This document shows, in pieces, positions 62,598 to 64,000 of a stretch of DNA of 64,000 nt. Made by a program: the position numbers and the translations under genes. Source of the DNA: an uncultured Collinsella sp. (GTDB lineage: Bacteria > Actinomycetota > Coriobacteriia > Coriobacteriales > Coriobacteriaceae); the NCBI GenBank assembly GCA_959019945.1, contig CAUEQD010000002.1, positions 62,001 through 126,000 on the forward strand, written 5' to 3'. The notes below the pieces were generated by a model. The model saw only the letters and a program-made list of their open reading frames with translations, was not told the origin of the DNA and searched no databases. Each line of letters starts with the position of its first letter. The stretch's first letter is position 1.

Positions 62598-63539
62598 ATG
62601 GCAGACGTCAAGAAAATCGCCACGCGTGTAAGCTACGGCGAGGCCCTCGTCGAGCTCGCCAACGAGCACGATGACTTTGTGGTCCTCGACGCCGATCTGG
62701 CCGCCGCCACGCAGACCGGCAAGTTTAAGGCCGCCTGCCCCGACCGCTTCTTCGATGTGGGCATCGCCGAGAGCAACCTGATGGGCGTCGCCGCCGGTAT
62801 CGCAACCACCGGCCGCGTCGCCTTCGCGAGCAGCTTCGCCATGTTTGCCGCCGGCCGCGCCTTTGAGCAGGTCCGCAACTCCATCGGCTATCCGCACCTT
62901 AACGTTAAGATCGGTGCCACGCACGCCGGTATCTCGGTGGGCGAGGACGGTGCCACGCACCAGTGCTGCGAGGATATCGCCCTGATGCGTGTCATCCCCG
63001 GCATGACCGTGATCGTTCCCGCCGACGACATCGAGGCCCGTGCCGTGACGCGCGCCGCCTACGAGTGCGACGGCCCCGTGTATATGCGCTTCGCCCGTCT
63101 GGCCTCGCCGGTTATCAACGACCCCGAGACCTACAAGTTCGAGGTGGGCAAGGGCATCGTCATGCGCGAGGGCACCGACGTCACCATCATCGCCTGCGGC
63201 CTGATGGTCGGCGAGGCGCTCGAGGCCGCTGAGCAGCTTGCTGCCGAGGGCATCGATGCCGAGGTCATCAACATGCACACCATCAAGCCCATCGATGCCG
63301 ACCTGATCGTCAAGAGCGCCACCAAGACCGGCCACGTCGTGACCGTCGAGGAACACTCTGTGATCGGTGGCCTGGGCAGCGCCGTTGCCGACGTCCTGTG
63401 CGAGCAGTGCCCGACGCCGCTCAAGAAGATCGGCGTCAACGACACCTTTGGCGAGTCCGGCCCGGGCGCCGAACTCCTGCACAAGTACGGCCTGGACGCC
63501 GCCAACATCGTGGCAACCACCAAGGAGTTCTTGGCATAA
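62598..63539 (+). CDS. Transketolase, C-terminal subunit
   Basis: A 313-residue protein with the pyrimidine-binding and C-terminal domains of transketolase. The glutamate that activates the cofactor is in FDVGIAESNLMGVAAGIA (near 60). HAGISVGEDGATHQ and EEHSVIGGLGSAV are typical. It starts one base after the N-terminal subunit's stop, with AGGAG before ATG 62598. Split transketolases are common in anaerobes and Archaea. Confidence 0.94.
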   Translation: MADVKKIATRVSYGEALVELANEHDDFVVLDADLAAATQTGKFKAACPDRFFDVGIAESNLMGVAAGIATTGRVAFASSFAMFAAGRAFEQVRNSIGYPHLNVKIGATHAGISVGEDGATHQCCEDIALMRVIPGMTVIVPADDIEARAVTRAAYECDGPVYMRFARLASPVINDPETYKFEVGKGIVMREGTDVTIIACGLMVGEALEAAEQLAAEGIDAEVINMHTIKPIDADLIVKSATKTGHVVTVEEHSVIGGLGSAVADVLCEQCPTPLKKIGVNDTFGESGPGAELLHKYGLDAANIVATTKEFLA

Positions 63540-63829
63540 GGCGGTCTGCTTTGGCCTTAACTTGAGAGCCGCTTCCGCATTGGGCAATGAACAAGCCGGG
63601 GCGCCTTCCATGTGGAGGGCACTCCGGCTTTGTGTTTGGAGACGGCAGGGAAAGAAGCTAGAGAGGTTTTACGGTCGGGGCCAGGGCGCAGTTGCGCAAC
63701 ATTCAGCCCTAAACCCTAACAGCCAGAGGCGAATCGGAGAGGATTTCGCCCTGAAATGCGATGGCATGCATCCACTCGAAGGCTCGCTGATTCACGCATC
63801 CTTGGCGGCAACGGCCCTCCTTGACATCA
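63540..63829. other. Gene-free stretch after transketolase
   Basis: Contains a terminator-like hairpin of AAGCCGG/CCGGCTT type near 63593-63634, a GCGCAGTTGCGC hairpin near 63689 and GGCGAA/TTCGCC near 63727-63750. No gene or known RNA was recognised. Confidence 0.4.
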
Positions 63830-64000
63830 TCAGGCAACCTGATGGCGTTTGAACGTCCTTATCGCGAGAGCAATGCCCGTCGCGAAAAGCAGGAGGTAGA
63901 AAGCGGCGAGGAACACGGGCAGCTCGACCACGACAGGGCCTATGGCATACGAGACCATGCCGAAGAGGTTGAGGGGGTTCAGTGCGTCGTAGGGGAACAG
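63830..64000 (-). CDS. C-terminal end of a membrane protein, possibly an ABC permease (partial)
   Basis: A leftward frame enters from the right edge and stops with TGA at 63830-63832, giving 56 residues. It reads LFPYDALNPLNLFG, then one hydrophobic helix ELPVFLAAFYLLLFATGIALAI, and ends in a basic tail. The end pattern (helix, then a few basic residues) is typical of ABC-2 permeases, but the piece is too short to be sure. Confidence 0.5.
   Translation of the reverse strand: MFPYDALNPLNLFGMVSYAIGPVVVELPVFLAAFYLLLFATGIALAIRTFKRHQVA

Overview
The window is high-GC bacterial chromosome with an actinobacterial (Coriobacteriia) look, most likely a Collinsella-type gut anaerobe. The clues are long Ala/Lys- and Ala/Glu-rich tails on L17 and L31, zinc-binding forms of S14, L31 and L36, an uninterrupted prfB, and a selenium/molybdenum-hydroxylase accessory cluster next to 2,3-diaminopropionate lyase genes. 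The genus is an inference; no rRNA or tRNA gene was recognised.

Layout. 1-829: tail of an unknown gene and a DEDDh exonuclease. 1041-12376: a type I restriction-modification locus in two convergent arms. hsdR and a half-length hsdS' run rightward; a ribbon-helix-helix protein, a GIY-YIG protein, hsdM and a full hsdS run leftward. Between the arms lie a tyrosine recombinase and promoterless hsdS cassettes. Six copies each of two short repeats flank every target-recognition domain (TRD), so this is an hsdS shuffling (phase-variation) locus. 12557-14231: two unknown genes; the first sits behind a leader that folds like a SAM-I-clan riboswitch. 14356-24215: a YheO-type regulator divergent from dpaL, ygeY, ygeW, mocA, hydA, yqeC, yqeB and xdhC, a partial purine/urate-type catabolic and cofactor-maturation cluster without its molybdoenzyme.

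24541-35182: the distal spc and alpha operons (rplE to rplQ, with secY, adk, map, infA, rpoA) and truA; the usual upstream neighbours of rplE are missing. 35344-48633: glycosyltransferase, argR, a class A penicillin-binding protein, a U32 protein, tyrS, adenine deaminase, two HAD phosphatases, citrate synthase and an ACT protein. 49030-55595: a small mobile-looking island with a decayed integrase, an XRE regulator with a DUF2975 membrane protein, and two ABC exporter modules. 55780-64000: rpmE with a structured leader, secA, prfB (stop-codon motif SPT in place of SPF), a YitT-like protein, a split transketolase, and the C-terminus of a leftward membrane protein at the edge.

How the parts connect. 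In the restriction locus the recombinase should swap TRDs at two expression sites and so change DNA specificity. In the catabolic cluster DpaL, YgeY, YgeW and HydA act on small nitrogen compounds, while MocA, YqeB, YqeC and XdhC mature a molybdenum enzyme encoded elsewhere. Adenine deaminase at 42988 could feed the same purine pool. The rest is mostly housekeeping, with several intergenic palindromes and structured leaders described below.
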